From NCBI GenBank assembly GCA_910592205.1, contig CAJVPJ010000278.1:1-31150 (forward strand): DNA of 31,150 bases, read 5' to 3'. The DNA comes from Paraglomus occultum. Lineage: Eukaryota; Glomeromycota; Glomeromycetes; Paraglomerales; Paraglomeraceae. The notes under the pieces were generated by a model. It saw only the letters and a program-made list of their open reading frames with translations. It was not told the DNA's origin and ran no database searches. Made by a program: the position numbers and the translations under genes. Positions 1 through 9,954 of this stretch are shown piece after piece; the first letter of the stretch is position 1, and each line of letters begins with the position of its first letter.

Positions 1-240
1 AAAAACATCTCTACGTTGAGCTGAAAGATTTTAAAGACAGGTGGTTTTATTGTCGAGTATAGAGTTGGTGCACCATATATAGATAATAAGTTATGAATGA
101 GCACTACCATTATTGTTATTATTTTTCAAACGTCATCAGTCACACTGGTCAATTTTACGCCCATCATAATCAGTCCCTCATTTATAGAATGTGCTCTTTG
201 TCTAGTTACCCCAATTACCCTTATCATTATCTCAAAAACT

Positions 241-320
241 TACTATTTGAGAGAACACAGGACTATCTTTACTACTTTGAGAGAACACAGGACGATCTTA
301 CTACTTTGAGAGAACACAGT
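241..320. repeat. Short tandem repeat, three units of about 30 bp
   Basis: Three direct copies sharing the core TTTGAGAGAACACAGGA follow one another with spacings of 30 and then 29 bases, so one base has been lost in the third unit. The rest of 1-929 shows no convincing gene. A 31-codon ATG frame at 454-549 exists but has no family resemblance and no usable splice donor before its stop. Confidence 0.8.
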
Positions 321-929
321 CTCGAAACGCGTGTAACGTTACTCAATCATCATGATAATCATTTCAGTATAAATAGTGTTCGTCATAATAATAAGAAGTT
401 TTAGGGTTTCCAATAACACCAATTATCTGAATAATCAACGACAGATATTAGCTATGTCGCTTGTACGCAAACCGTTATCTAGCAGATTTGCTTACGAAGG
501 AACAAAGACGACGTTGAGTTCATTTTCTTCGTGCTATTTGCTTCAGTAAGGTTGTAAACAGGTGAAGAGAAGACATAATAATAACGTATTACGTCGCTTT
601 TTAAGTATGATATAAATATGTATCAACTTTTAATGCAATTTTATCTAAGTTTTATGATTATGATACGGTTCAATAAAAATTTTAATGTTTAATTCTGATC
701 TGATGGATAACGTGTGTGTACAATCTTGTATAAACGCACTGAGTCATCTGGGTCGAAGTAATTGCACCTTTTCTTTTCTCTTGATAGTCTAAGTCAACCA
801 ATTGAGATTTCCGATCATGTGGTCATGCGACATGCATTAAATAATTGTTCGAAATAATTGTAGGAGCCGATGCTAACCAAAAATAAAATTTGATTAACCA
901 ATGAAAAGTCATGATTTCAGCAATTTTAG

Positions 930-1535
930 CGGCAATTATTAGATTTGTACCTCGTCCAAAGTGGAAAGGATTTGGTCAAGTATGGCCAAAATAAAGGGCC
1001 GAACACTAGCAGCAGCAACACCGGCAGCAGTAATAATGATATTATAATAAATCTTCCTAATAAAAACGACACACAAATAAGATGTGCGAACCATGTTGTC
1101 GAATGTGCCAGAAGGCTTATTCAGATAATGCGAGATACAACTATTAATCCACTGTTTGAACACCCTCCCGACCCAACCGATGGTAATTATAGAGGGCGAT
1201 TTAAAGACCTAGCTAAGGATATTCAACACCCTCCACCTGATACCCGAACACAGATCATCAATACATGGATATTCGAAGCTGGATATTGTGTCACCAAGGA
1301 TGAGAATAAAGAATCTTGGGATAACTTCAGCGATTTTAAAAGGGGATGTATGGCTTATTATCAGCTTATTAGACTCATAATAAGCTGTATTATCGACGAA
1401 TCAAGTTGGAGGATGCAGATTAAAGAAGAGCTTTTTAATATGAATGTATTTCTCTCGTACTTCCGAGATATGGGTATTAAAAAAAACTGGCCTTATTTAC
1501 AGGTTTCTATACAACGTCTTTGTGATTTGTCATAA
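930..1535 (+). CDS. Unrecognised protein, 3' coding exon, 5' end unresolved
   Basis: The frame is open for about 200 codons to a TAA at 1533-1535. It has no in-frame ATG until codon 60 or so, and an in-frame stop (927-929) lies just upstream. The likely explanation is a terminal exon spliced onto an upstream exon I could not identify; acceptors ending at 929 (TTTTAG) or 942 (TTATTAG) would both keep the frame, and TGCTAAC near 870 could be the branch point. The protein begins with a Ser/Asn-rich low-complexity stretch (SSSNTGSSNND). It continues with a helical-looking region containing CANHVVECARRL and a Trp/Cys-bearing core (NTWIFEAGYCV, WDNFSDFKRGCMAYYQL). There is no signal peptide or membrane segment. 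I do not recognise the family. It could be another lineage-specific hypothetical protein of the kind seen at 16-18 kb, but I see no shared motif with it. Confidence 0.55.
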   Translation, partial: RQLLDLYLVQSGKDLVKYGQNKGPNTSSSNTGSSNNDIIINLPNKNDTQIRCANHVVECARRLIQIMRDTTINPLFEHPPDPTDGNYRGRFKDLAKDIQHPPPDTRTQIINTWIFEAGYCVTKDENKESWDNFSDFKRGCMAYYQLIRLIISCIIDESSWRMQIKEELFNMNVFLSYFRDMGIKKNWPYLQVSIQRLCDLS

Positions 1536-2193
1536 AAAGAACTGTCGTCTCTGAGGAGGTATATGTTTAGTTATCATTTCTTGTAAGGATAGTCGTTGTG
1601 CGTGCTTTTTATAAAAACAAATGACGTGTTTAAGATTTTACAATGAATAGTAATAATTAAACACTTTGTAAAACATCGTTTAAAAGTAGTTACCAATAAA
1701 GTTTTGTATATATGAAAGACAAAGACAGAGTATGAAGTAAAATTTATTCCAAGCACCGTGTTTTAGCTTTAAACACTTAAACAATTGACTACGTATTTAC
1801 TTCGTTATATCAATTTTCAGATTTAAGCCAAGATACTGTACATTTAGTTAAATATGGATACCCTACTCTGCTTTGCTCTGATCCAATCGCAGGTTATAAC
1901 AAGCAAAATGTTTGACATTTGATATAAACTATGCACGTTTGATACTTTCAAAAAACGCATATAATTTCTGTTAATATGCAGTAACACATACTTGACGCTA
2001 TCGCATTTCTAAACACTTGTGCTGCTTTACAATCGGCTACGTTTGGTCTTGATTTATGGCTCCGATGTAATCTCAGCTTTATCTTTCACTCTATATAAAG
2101 CATGCATCAATCCTCACTTTTTTTCGCGAGTGTCTTTCACTATCATCGTTAAAATCCTATTTACTACACATACGCGTATTTTACATCTACATA
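1536..2193 (+). promoter_or_regulatory. Intergenic region and DMC1 promoter with TATA box
   Basis: This AT-rich spacer separates the unrecognised ORF from DMC1. A good TATA box, TATATAAA, lies at 2092-2099, about 95 bases before the DMC1 start codon. A pyrimidine-rich stretch (CACTTTTTTTCGCG) follows it around 2115-2130. The start context is ACATAATGAGC. No other gene is visible here. Confidence 0.5.
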
Positions 2194-3263
2194 ATGAGCG
2201 AAGTTGCTGAACAAGTACCCGAACAAGAATATCAGGAAGAGTCTGAAGATGAGGTATAATGTTACCGTTCAAACAGGATAGCAAAATTTACGCGTCTTTG
2301 CGATGTCGTTGATAAAAAGTTATAACCATTGTATTGGGAAGAAAACGCTTAAATTGGATGTTCTTTACTGCACACGTTTAGGAACTCTTTTATACCGAGA
2401 TAGATGAGTTGCAAAACCATGGTATTAATGCTGCCGATATTCAAAGACTCAAAGCAGCTGGCCTCTGCACCGTTCGAGTGAGTTGCTGTGTGTTATTGAA
2501 TCATAAAGATTGGTTATGTATTTGAATTTAAATTTATTCACGGTGGTATCTAATGACGCGATTGAATTGATTCCTTCTACTTGCCATTACAGGCAATAAC
2601 CATGACAACCAGGAAAAATCTATGCAAAATTAAAGGATTTTCAGAAGCCAAGGTTGAAAAATTAAAAGAAGTCGCTTCAAAACTCCAGGTCTCCTTATCA
2701 CTACATGCATCCGTGACATATACGTGTAATGCTTTTATAGTAATAGTGCACGAAAACATGCAAAACTCTCATTCGTAATGCATTTGTCAATAGAGTTCGA
2801 CTTTCATTACAGCCACGGAATTCTATCAGATACGCGCCAAGGTTATGTACATATCCACCGGAAGTAAAATGTTAGATGGCGTACTGGGTGGCAAGTATAT
2901 GTTACCGCAACCGACATCCATAAATAGTAATTAAACACGCAAGTTGACACTGATCTTTTTTCAAAGGAGGCGTGCCCACTATGGCGATCACGGAAGCATT
3001 TGGCGAATTCCGTACTGGGAAAACTCAAATCGCTCATACCTTATGCGTAGTAGCACAGTTGCCACCATCAGTCGGGGGAACTAACGGAAAGGTTCGATGT
3101 CCTATCTATTTATTCGTGTTTTCTCTTGACATTACTGGCTGACGATGCTCAACATGCCGAATTTATATTCTATCATCGTTTAGGCTGCGTTCATCGATAC
3201 CGAAGGTAAACTAGTCATTGAATAAGTTTTCTCTTTCAACTTTCCACTGAAAAAAAAACAAAC

Positions 3264-3357
<94 letters not shown>

Positions 3358-4231
3358 GTCGTTTGCCAGGAACTTTTCGTCCCGAACGAATAAAGGCAAT
3401 CGCTGCAAGATTTGGTATTGATCAAGATGCTGCGCTCGAGAATATCCTATTTGCCCGTGCATATACTTCTGAGCATCAAATGGAATTGATTGTAGAATTG
3501 GCCGCTCGGTTTTCGGAAGAGAAGGGAATATACCGACTGCTTGTAAGCATCCTCAAAATCTATACAAAAAAAATTCAAATGACGGCTGTATTAATTATAA
3601 TAAAATAAATTTCGTAGGTCATCGACTCGATCATTGCACTTTTTCGAAGTGACTTTTCGGGTCGGGGTGAACTCGCTGAACGACAACAGAAACTTAATAC
3701 AATGTTGAGTCGACTTGTTAAAATTGCCGAGGAATTTAATGTCGCCGTTTATATTACTAATCAGGTATCGTCAAGACATCTTTCAATTATACGAAATTTG
3801 ACCACTAAAGTTTACCAATATAAAAAGGTCCAATCTGATCCTGGCAGCAGTATGATGTTTGTCAGTGATCCCAGAAAACCTATAGGCGGACATGTTCTAG
3901 CTCATGCGTACGTACACCACCTTTTCTGTTACAGACAGCCAGATCTTTTCACATGACACTACTTTGTACCATAGCTCTACTATTAGATTATATCTTCGGA
4001 AAGGACGCGGTGAGGAACGTATCGCCAAAGTTTACGATTCACCAGACATGCCCGAAGCTGAAGCACGTAAGTTCTGAATTAAAAGCACATATATTTGTAA
4101 TACTTTTTTATTATCTTACGATCTATATAAATACTATTTATACATGTTTTAACCCTCCTTATCCTCCCGTTTCACCCGGTCTATTAGCATATACAATCTC
4201 CGGGGGTGGGATTATCGACAGTTCCAGCTAA
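2194..4231 (+). CDS. DMC1: Meiotic recombinase DMC1 (RecA/Rad51 family)
   Basis: Exons: 2194-2253, 2382-2477, 2593-2688, 2794-2890, 2967-3091, 3184-3205, 3370-3542, 3618-3764, 3828-3907, 3975-4066 and 4188-4231. All phases join, giving 343 aa, close to the roughly 340 aa usual for DMC1. The N-terminal helix-hairpin-helix region (about residues 25-90) carries [14 protein letters not shown] and [15 protein letters not shown]. The ATPase core carries Walker A GEFRTGKT (about 129-136), [24 protein letters not shown], Walker [12 protein letters not shown], the [15 protein letters not shown] block, and the L2 region ending [10 protein letters not shown]. The C-terminus ends [18 protein letters not shown] with the [10 protein letters not shown] lead-in and VAVYITNQ favour DMC1 over RAD51. 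In known biology it forms nucleoprotein filaments in meiotic prophase and carries out interhomologue strand exchange. Intron 4 needs a GC donor (GGTG then GCAAGT) to keep the LGGG motif. Exon 6 is a 22-base microexon. Nothing is broken, so the gene appears functional. Confidence 0.96.
3266..3352. repeat. Compound (CA)n(CT)n microsatellite in DMC1 intron 6
   Basis: About 20 CA units are followed directly by about 23 CT units and then TTTTTGTC, a few bases before the exon 7 acceptor at 3369. The CT run serves as an extreme polypyrimidine tract for that acceptor. Confidence 0.97.
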
Positions 4232-4430
4232 AACATCGACAACGCTAAACGGCCTTGATCGCTACATCGCTGCGAAAATTAAGCTGTACAACTGCAGCAA
4301 AGCTTATTAAAAAAACTCTATGATGAGCGAACATAAATGCCAGTTACAACAACAGCAATATGACTTCAGTCTATGAAAACAAGTATCATTGCAAATATGA
4401 ACAATTAGCAAATGTAATGAAATAAGATCT
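4232..4430. other. Convergent 3' intergenic spacer between DMC1 and the BRWD-like gene
   Basis: Both flanking genes end toward this roughly 200-base spacer (stops at 4229-4231 on + and 4431-4433 on -). It holds only AT-rich sequence, presumably with both polyadenylation regions. No gene is seen. Confidence 0.7.
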
Positions 4431-7400
4431 CTAATCTTCAGAAACAAAATCATCGTCGTCGTCATCGTCGTCATCATCGTCGTCATCATCGTCATCGTCG
4501 TCGTCTACGGTAAACATGTCGTCAGAGTTTCGTCGTATATTCACCAACGAGCCTTTGGGTGATGATGGTTCGAAAGATGATTCACTCTTCTGTGGCGAAG
4601 GAATGTCTAAATCAGTGTCCTCGTCCGCATAGTTAATTTTACGGCGAAGTCTACATGAACGTGTAGGTCTACTCGGTCCTGCTCCGTCGTCGTAATCGTC
4701 GTCATCGTCATCAACTATTGAGACGCGTTTTCGCTTATTGTTGCTATTACGTGTAGTTCGGCGCGCAGCCGATTTAGGAGTCTCGACCACACGATTTGGT
4801 TTGCTTGATCTATGAATAATGATGACAATTCAATATTATGAATCGAACAAAATGAATCAACATTACAATTGAAGACGCGCGATAGTTTACTTGTTTTTTG
4901 CCTTCCCTTTGCCTTTCTTTTTGCGTTTTGATCGGTTCGATCGTATACGTGAACTAGTCGGCGGCGCGTACTCAGAATCGTCGTCAGACACAATAAACGA
5001 ACCTTCCGAACCTAGTAATGATATTGTATCAACTTCCACGTTTTCCTCATTTCCATCAGTTTCAGTATCAGAATTGGGTGTAGTGAACCCTGGCTCATAT
5101 TCGGGATCTTCGTCAGAATTTGGTAGAGGCACTATCGGTTCTTCGATGGCCATTGGATCGACTTCTTCGACTTCCTCCCCTGAATCTTGTTCCTGATGCA
5201 CTCGAAGACTCCTACAAGTTGTCAATATACACGAAACCGTGAATATAGAATTTTAGTATTTAATTCCGGAATTAACATTAACATTTCACAATAATGCTCT
5301 TGTCATATTACTTCTTACCTTCGTCTTTTGTATAGTTCCTGCTTACTCATAATGCTAAGTGCAACGCCGGTTGATTTGAATAATGCAAGCTCGGCCTTCA
5401 GCATTTGACGACCGATTCTATCTTCACGTGATACTTGTGCAGGTGATACGCCCGGAAGATCGACTCCGAATGATTCCGGTTTTTGCTGTGCATATTCCAC
5501 TCCACCCCAATCCAATACTGGCCCACGCGGTAGTTCATGCGGCGGCTGGCTTGTCCCAGCGTCTATTACTACGCCATCTTCCAGTAACAGATCTTGATAA
5601 TCATATCTGAACTGCTGTCCTCTCTCACATCGATCGTCATACTTTTTGTGTAATTTTGTTATTCCTAATTCATATAAATGGCATAAGCCCGTCGAATCGG
5701 TAACGGCAAAAGCGCGACCGTCTGGTGAGAAACGCCCATCCAATTGTTCATTTGTGTTTGTAAAAACTTTAAGCTTTTCCCCTCTGAGTATATCCCATAT
5801 TATAACCTTGCCATCGTATGCGGCTGACAACATGATAGACGGATCTTCGGGATGCATTTCGGCCACATATACGATAGCATTGTGTCCTTCCAGGGTATGA
5901 CGTAATTGTCCAGTACGTGAATGGAAAACCATGATATGGCCTATACTTGATGCAACCACGACATGCTGATCGTCAGCTGACCATGCGATAGCAGTTGCTT
6001 GTGTCTTTGGATCTCCTTTTGTTACATTTAATCGTAGTGATATCCACCGATTACTGCTAAAGTCGTATTCCCAGATCATAGCACTACCATCTGGGGATGC
6101 TGACAAAATACGATTGTCCATGTTAGCATATTGTACATCAACCACTTTTTGCTTATGACCATCGAGGTCAGCAATGTGAACTGGAGTACGTGCATCGTAA
6201 TAGGTCGGAAACAAATCATTATCAGTGGGCGGGGATGGTGGCAGCTTGCCGTGTTCAGCACCAGAACGACGTCTTTCTGTCGGAGCTTCATCCTCCAAAT
6301 AAATTAATTCTTCCAGTTCTTCATCATTTTCGCCGGTATCAACCCCAAATGTTCTTCCGCCCATAAAAGTAAACACTCTGACTAATCCATCCTCTCCGCC
6401 AATTGCAAATTGCGACCCGGTTATATTAAATGATGCACATATAATCTTATTGACACCAACAGTACTTATTGGTTTAACTGGGAGCGGTGACTCTTGGAAT
6501 TTCTTGTTTTCTCGGTCGAAACCAAAGAGATAGGTGTTTCCATCGATATTAGTAGCAAGTAGAACACGAAGGGAGGCAACCGGTGATGGTGAAAACCGGA
6601 CCGAAGTACATGCCTCATTCTATAGCAAGTCAATGTCAGCCAATCAAATAAGTCAAGCGAGTAGTAGAAACACAATTCACCCATGTGTGCTCAATAAAGA
6701 ACAAACAAGTCATGCGATACTATATGAGCACTTACCAATACAATGCGTCTTATGGGTGCGTACGTTTTTAAATCCCAAATGAATATTGTCTTGTCGTCTG
6801 ACGAACTCGCCAATACAGTGCTCTTCTTATTTATCGCTATATCAACTATTTCCCCCAAATGCCCTCGTAATGTTGCGATGAGAATGCCAGTTCTTATACA
6901 CCATATCTTTATGAGGCAGTCGTCACTGCCCTATTAAATTGAGTATGAATTAACGTGATCGACTGTTGATGGCTAAATAAACACGCAGCATCATGTTCAT
7001 CATAAATACCGTTATAACGCGTCTACCTATCCTATCGAATATGACACAATACGCTCGAGCTCGATGTCCATTTAGTCTTAGCACCTGCCAATAACAATGT
7101 AAATGTAAAACTATTGCGTAATTCTGTTCAATGCCAAGATATAAAGACTCACTTCTTCGAAATTTTCGTATATAAATCCTGTAGCATTACTTGGTACTTT
7201 CATCCCCAACTGCCGCGCAACAAGAAAGTTTCCTGCAAGTATATACAAATTGTATGAAATAAGCAAGTACAGTTAGTCAGTATATACGGTTCAATACATA
7301 ATTAGTCATTTGTAAACATAAGCACCAACTTTTCGTTATTGTTTTCGTCCAACCCGCTGACGACAATTTGGCGAACGCAGGACTTGTGGTCGCCAGTAGA

Positions 7401-7872
7401 GTCGAATAGCGGACAGGTCTGCGTTCAAAGGATGCTTTTCGCACGTCATCGAGTACCGTAAGCAAGTGATCATTTGCAAGGTGCGGATTGCGCATCGTCT
7501 ACATCGTGGAAACATAAGGAATAAGCATATTATTTGCAATATAACACACTCTTGAGTGTTTCAATGAAGTACAACACAAGTGGACAGTAGCATCAGACAC
7601 TTCTTTCAAGCTGATCTATAAGTATAGATGAGAACATTTACCACTTCATCGTACGTTTGACCGTGAACTCGACCAGTGTAATCTCTTCGAGTAGGCAGTA
7701 GGTCAGGTTGCTTGTCAAGTACTTCGCGATAGGCAATATATGCCTTGTGGAATGCAGGATTACTAGCGAGAAACCTTCCTACAAGGTAGTTGGTCTCTCG
7801 TTGTGCTGCTACGGAGAAACGTGGCGAATCTGTGTTGTTGTCCTTACTGTCTTTACGGGTTATTAGGGACAT
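4431..7872 (-). CDS. BRWD/PHIP-like WD40 repeat protein lacking bromodomains
   Basis: Exons read on the minus strand: 7872-7642, 7498-7330, 7232-7153, 7084-7010, 6930-6736, 6619-5319, 5211-4891 and 4809-4431. All phases agree, giving 916 aa. Residues about 1-110 match the N-terminal module of metazoan PHIP/BRWD proteins ([26 protein letters not shown]). A WD40 propeller of about eight blades follows (roughly 160-560), with signature pieces such as [61 protein letters not shown] and [13 protein letters not shown]. The remainder, about 685-916, is low complexity: acidic and Ser-rich, then a basic [14 protein letters not shown] patch, then a KRKR patch, and finally an uninterrupted Asp tract of about 19 residues before FVSED. 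No cryptic Tudor or bromodomain signature is present, although animal members have them after the WD repeats. A role as a nuclear chromatin or CUL4-type adaptor is inferred from family only. The exon 8 acceptor is ambiguous by 6 bases (4809 or 4803). Confidence 0.88.
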
Positions 7873-8322
7873 TGTAAAGGGATGTGTGCGTGGACGTCAA
7901 ATGTTTAGTGTAGGCTAACGAGCGAAGTAAAAGATCGCGTGTTGCTAGGCCGTACAGTCGAGCGTAGCAGAGAAGCGCGGAGGGTACAAAGCAAATAAGT
8001 TCTGTCAAGTAAGATGATGGGAGCGTCGTTTTTGCGAAAGCCGATCAATCTTACCGCATCCGTATATGATTGTAATACGAAACCTTGTTGGACGATTGTA
8101 TCACATGACTAGCAACGAGCGCTACAAATTCGTCCGAACTCAAAAAATGACTACACATCTTTCTCTTTTTAGAAAAATTAAATGGTGTGCAAAATACCAC
8201 CCGCTCTTATTATTTAAGCGTTTGATTCGCAAAATGCCACCTGTTATTTGTGATGTCTTAGACAGTTCTCCATTAAACTCAATTTGAATAGAGTGCGACT
8301 GATGGCAGTATTTGTGGAGGGC

Positions 8323-8379
8323 AATCCTTTGCTGATAACAAAACTCGGACCGTTCGTCCGAACATCAGATCAAAGGATT
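8323..8379. repeat. Nested hairpin (57 bp inverted repeat)
   Basis: Outer arms AATCCTTTG (8323-8331) and CAAAGGATT (8371-8379) pair perfectly. Next inward, CTGAT and ATCAG pair, and the inner arms TCGGAC (8345-8350) and GTCCGA (8356-8361) close a 5-base loop. This may be a tiny foldback element or a remnant of one. Confidence 0.7.
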
Positions 8380-8728
8380 TATTAATGCAAAATAACGTTT
8401 GATGGCGACGCGTTGGAATTTTATGTATCCCCTGACGTTAGTGGCCTATTTAAAATAAGTTTGCAATAACTGAAAATTAAATGTTTACGTACAAAATTGT
8501 CGTATTTCCTAAACATACCAAAAAAAGAAAACTTTTACCATTACTGCAAAGTGTTGATATTAATTAGTGGAATTTTTATTTGACTTTTGACTTGCAGGAT
8601 TATATACGGGCTACACAAAATAATTATTTGTTTTTGATAATGACATAACTTTTCTCGTAGATAACAGTATGACAACAGTAATTATAATAATAAATTAACC
8701 TGTAAATTTTGTTAATGTACATTAGTAT

Positions 8729-8912
8729 TTCTAATTCAAACCAACAATGTGCCTGGCAGAAATGTTACATATATTAATATAGAGACAGCATCAGTAATTT
8801 TAATTCAAAAAACGACACATTTTCGTCTAACTTGAAAACGTGTCTGGCCGAGATGTCACATATATAAACATAAGACTAGTACTTTTAACTCAAAAACGAC
8901 CCATTTTAAAAA
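8729..8912. repeat. Diverged tandem duplication, two units of about 90-100 bp
   Basis: Two neighbouring segments share the order: a motif like CTGGCAGAAATGTTACATATA or CTGGCCGAGATGTCACATATA, then a TAA/AGA-rich part, then TTTTAAYTCAAAAACGACMCATTTT. They differ at many positions, so the duplication is old. Confidence 0.65.
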
Positions 8913-9103
8913 AAACGTTACACGTATATATTACGTAACGTATACATGTTAACATCTATATACAGGAAAAAAATAATAGAAGAAAAAAAACCCAACTTTT
9001 TTATCTTCAATACAGATTAGTAAAAGTATATAAAAATTGGGTCTTACTCAAGACGATCGAATTATTGGAAGGTCGAATTATCGCAGTTGATTATATAACT
9101 TTT

Positions 9104-9427
9104 GTGCGTTCTCATCAGTACCTCCCCTGCCATATTTAGTAGTAGGTAGTTTGCCAAATCTGGTAATAAATTGGGGGAGGTATAGGGGAGGTAATTTACC
9201 TCCCCGAATGTTAAGCTATTTCCCCTACCAAGTTTAGTAACGAAATGTTACCAAATCTGGTCCTTATTAGAGCACCCTACATCATAATAGGCTTGCGTCT
9301 TATGCCTGACCCATTTTGAGCTAGTCAATAACGATACTTCCCAAATGCAGTAGGGGAAGTAGCTACCAAATTTAGTAACTCGAAACGTTACCATATCTGG
9401 TAGGGGAGGTAACTGATGAGAACGCAC
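9104..9427. mobile_element. MITE-like inverted-repeat element, 324 bp
   Basis: Terminal inverted repeats start GTGCGTTCTCATCAGT at both ends and continue with one or two indels (ACCTCCCCTGCCATATT versus TACCTCCCCTACCAGATA). The interior is packed with short palindromic words of the type TACCAAATYTGGTA and with GGGGAGGTA/TACCTCCCC in both orientations. There is no coding capacity. The flanks share TTT on both sides, a possible short target duplication. The element is non-autonomous and its superfamily is unclear. Confidence 0.75.
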
Positions 9428-9489
9428 TTTATCTCACACAGAAGCGAAGAAAGTCAGTTATATATGTGATAATAATAAGTCTGATTTAT

Positions 9490-9530
9490 TTGTGCGACAC
9501 AAAGCCGTAACTGTATCACATGGTTAGTAT
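9490..9530 (+). repeat. Copy of a shared upstream module (see 11875 and 17980)
   Basis: TTGTGCGACACAAAGCC is followed by TATCACATGGTTAGTATTTA. The same string of motifs recurs at 11875-11920 on the same strand and, inverted, just upstream of the gene starting at 17938. Confidence 0.6.
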
Positions 9531-9693
9531 TTATATTACGTATTAGACAGCTGTAGTTCAGACATAATTTATAAATTTTCTTAATTTGTTATAAAAAATA
9601 TAATTTATTTTAATTAAAACTGGCACAGTTGTTGTTTGCTAACAATTATAACATGTCCTATTACTATATAAGGTTATCTATGTATAATAATAT

Positions 9694-9695
9694 AT

Positions 9696-9735
<40 letters not shown>
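9694..9735. repeat. (TTTA)n tetranucleotide microsatellite
   Basis: About ten uninterrupted TTTA units. From here to 9954 the sequence is AT-rich with no visible gene. Confidence 0.95.
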
Positions 9736-9954
9736 GTCTAACTATTACTATGGAAGTAAAGATTTACAGTACTATTAGAAGCATTTCAAAGAAAACTCAA
9801 TAAGCAAAATTACCGTTTATGTTTTAAATGGATTTTTCAGAAATATCTAGATGAAGAAAAATTTACTTACAAAATTACCAAGAACAATCAATTAACACCA
9901 CGCATGATGAACCAAGACAGAAACAAAAATTTGAAAAAGTATAAAACACAAAAC

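Larger units (their letters stand above)
7873..9103. other. Upstream region of the BRWD-like gene; no supported gene
   Basis: This holds the minus-strand promoter of the BRWD-like gene near 7873-8060 and repeat-derived DNA. A 73-codon ATG frame at 8066-8287 shows no family match and has an imperfect internal 15-base repeat (GCAAAATACCACCCG near 8188, GCAAAATGCCACCTG near 8230), so I do not call it a gene. Confidence 0.5.

Noticed and set aside
454-549. 31-codon ATG frame (MSLVRKPLSS...) as first exon of the 930-1535 gene
   Set aside because: It has no GT donor before its stop and no link to the downstream frame.
3180-3462. Minus-strand frames rich in Arg-Glu and Cys-Val
   Set aside because: They are translations of the CT and CA microsatellite in DMC1 intron 6.
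4231-4433. DMC1 and the BRWD-like gene as a functional pair
   Set aside because: They converge tail to tail with separate promoters. Neighbourhood alone gives no evidence of joint function.
4891-5196. Ser-rich plus-strand frame of about 101 codons
   Set aside because: It is antisense to exon 7 of the BRWD-like gene, whose acidic codons read as Ser on the other strand.
9104-9427. CRISPR-like array because of repeated short palindromes
   Set aside because: Spacing and orientation of the repeats are irregular, the element has terminal inverted repeats, and the genome is eukaryotic.
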